From contig CP048685.1 in NCBI GenBank assembly GCA_015698285.1, positions 2,728,001 to 2,792,000 on the forward strand: a DNA stretch of 64,000 nt, given 5' to 3'. This document shows, piece by piece, positions 63,937-64,000 of the stretch (positions within the stretch are counted from its first letter, which is position 1; every line of letters starts with the position of its first letter). The notes below the pieces were generated by a model. The model had not been told where the DNA came from. It searched no databases and worked only from the letters and a program-made list of their open reading frames with translations. The DNA comes from Candidatus Nitronauta litoralis (GTDB taxonomy: Bacteria; Nitrospinota; Nitrospinia; Nitrospinales; Nitrospinaceae). A program made the translations under genes and the position numbers.

Positions 63937-64000
63937 TTTTGTTACAGTTTTCTGGATATTTTTGCCTGGACCTGTTTAGAAAACCCATAAATATCTTTGG

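Overview
The window reads as the chromosome of a Gram-negative bacterium of moderate GC. It carries LpxC, LolA, RseP, RlpA and a TonB-dependent receptor, so there is an outer membrane with lipid A. It is gene-dense, has no rRNA, tRNA, CRISPR array, insertion sequence or phage genes that I can see, and uses long strand-coherent runs of genes. A sucrose-phosphate synthase/sucrose synthase pair, scattered biotin genes and a DUF5685/zinc-ribbon/DnaJ group would fit a Nitrospina-like marine lineage (Nitrospinota) or a relative of the old Deltaproteobacteria. That assignment is an impression, not something the window proves.

Layout. 0.1-4.7 kb (+): overlapping genes for making and splitting sucrose. 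4.7-7.9 kb (-): small envelope/zinc-ribbon group (DUF5685, zinc ribbon, DedA, DnaJ, SH3). 8-9.1 kb (+): membrane glycosyltransferase. 9.3-11.3 kb (-): hemW-mazG. 11.3-13.8 kb (+): era, map, then bacterioferritin. 14.2-17.9 kb (+): iron-acquisition block with three Fur-box-like sites, small proteins and a FecA-like receptor. 18-21.9 kb (-): three glycosyltransferases and a hydrolase-like protein. 22-24.9 kb (+): thiO-bioA-queD. 24.9-31.6 kb (-): five genes that look like a bacterial ceramide/phosphosphingolipid pathway with an RND-type lipid exporter. 32-34 kb (-): bioD, a thioredoxin-fold protein and a lipoprotein. 34.3-37.7 kb: small zinc-binding protein, MBL hydrolase, peroxiredoxin, surE and a DHFR-like reductase. 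37.8-46.6 kb (-): rimP-nusA-infB-ylxP-rbfA-truB-rpsO-pnp. 46.8-55.4 kb (-): envelope and metabolism series encoding a receiver/AAA/LpxC fusion, PurN, LolA, RseP, a small unknown, a PEP-mutase/nucleotidyltransferase fusion and ProS. 55.5-57.6 kb (-): trmB, greA, rlpA. 57.9-63.7 kb (+): HDOD protein, MBL hydrolase and a fused 5-oxoprolinase. A carboxymuconolactone-decarboxylase-like fragment sits at the right edge.

Most notable points. (1) LpxC, the committed enzyme of lipid A synthesis, is fused behind an intact response-regulator receiver and a decayed NtrC-type AAA+ domain, which would put lipid A synthesis under direct phospho-signalling. (2) The five-gene ceramide-like operon includes a CDP-alcohol phosphotransferase whose usual last catalytic Asp is Gly. 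(3) A PEP mutase fused to a nucleotidyltransferase-like domain with eroded signature residues raises the possibility of phosphonate-modified lipids. Smaller oddities are a QueD homologue without its catalytic Cys and His, a glycosyltransferase whose natural start appears to be ATA, and leader hairpins in front of rimP and rpsO.
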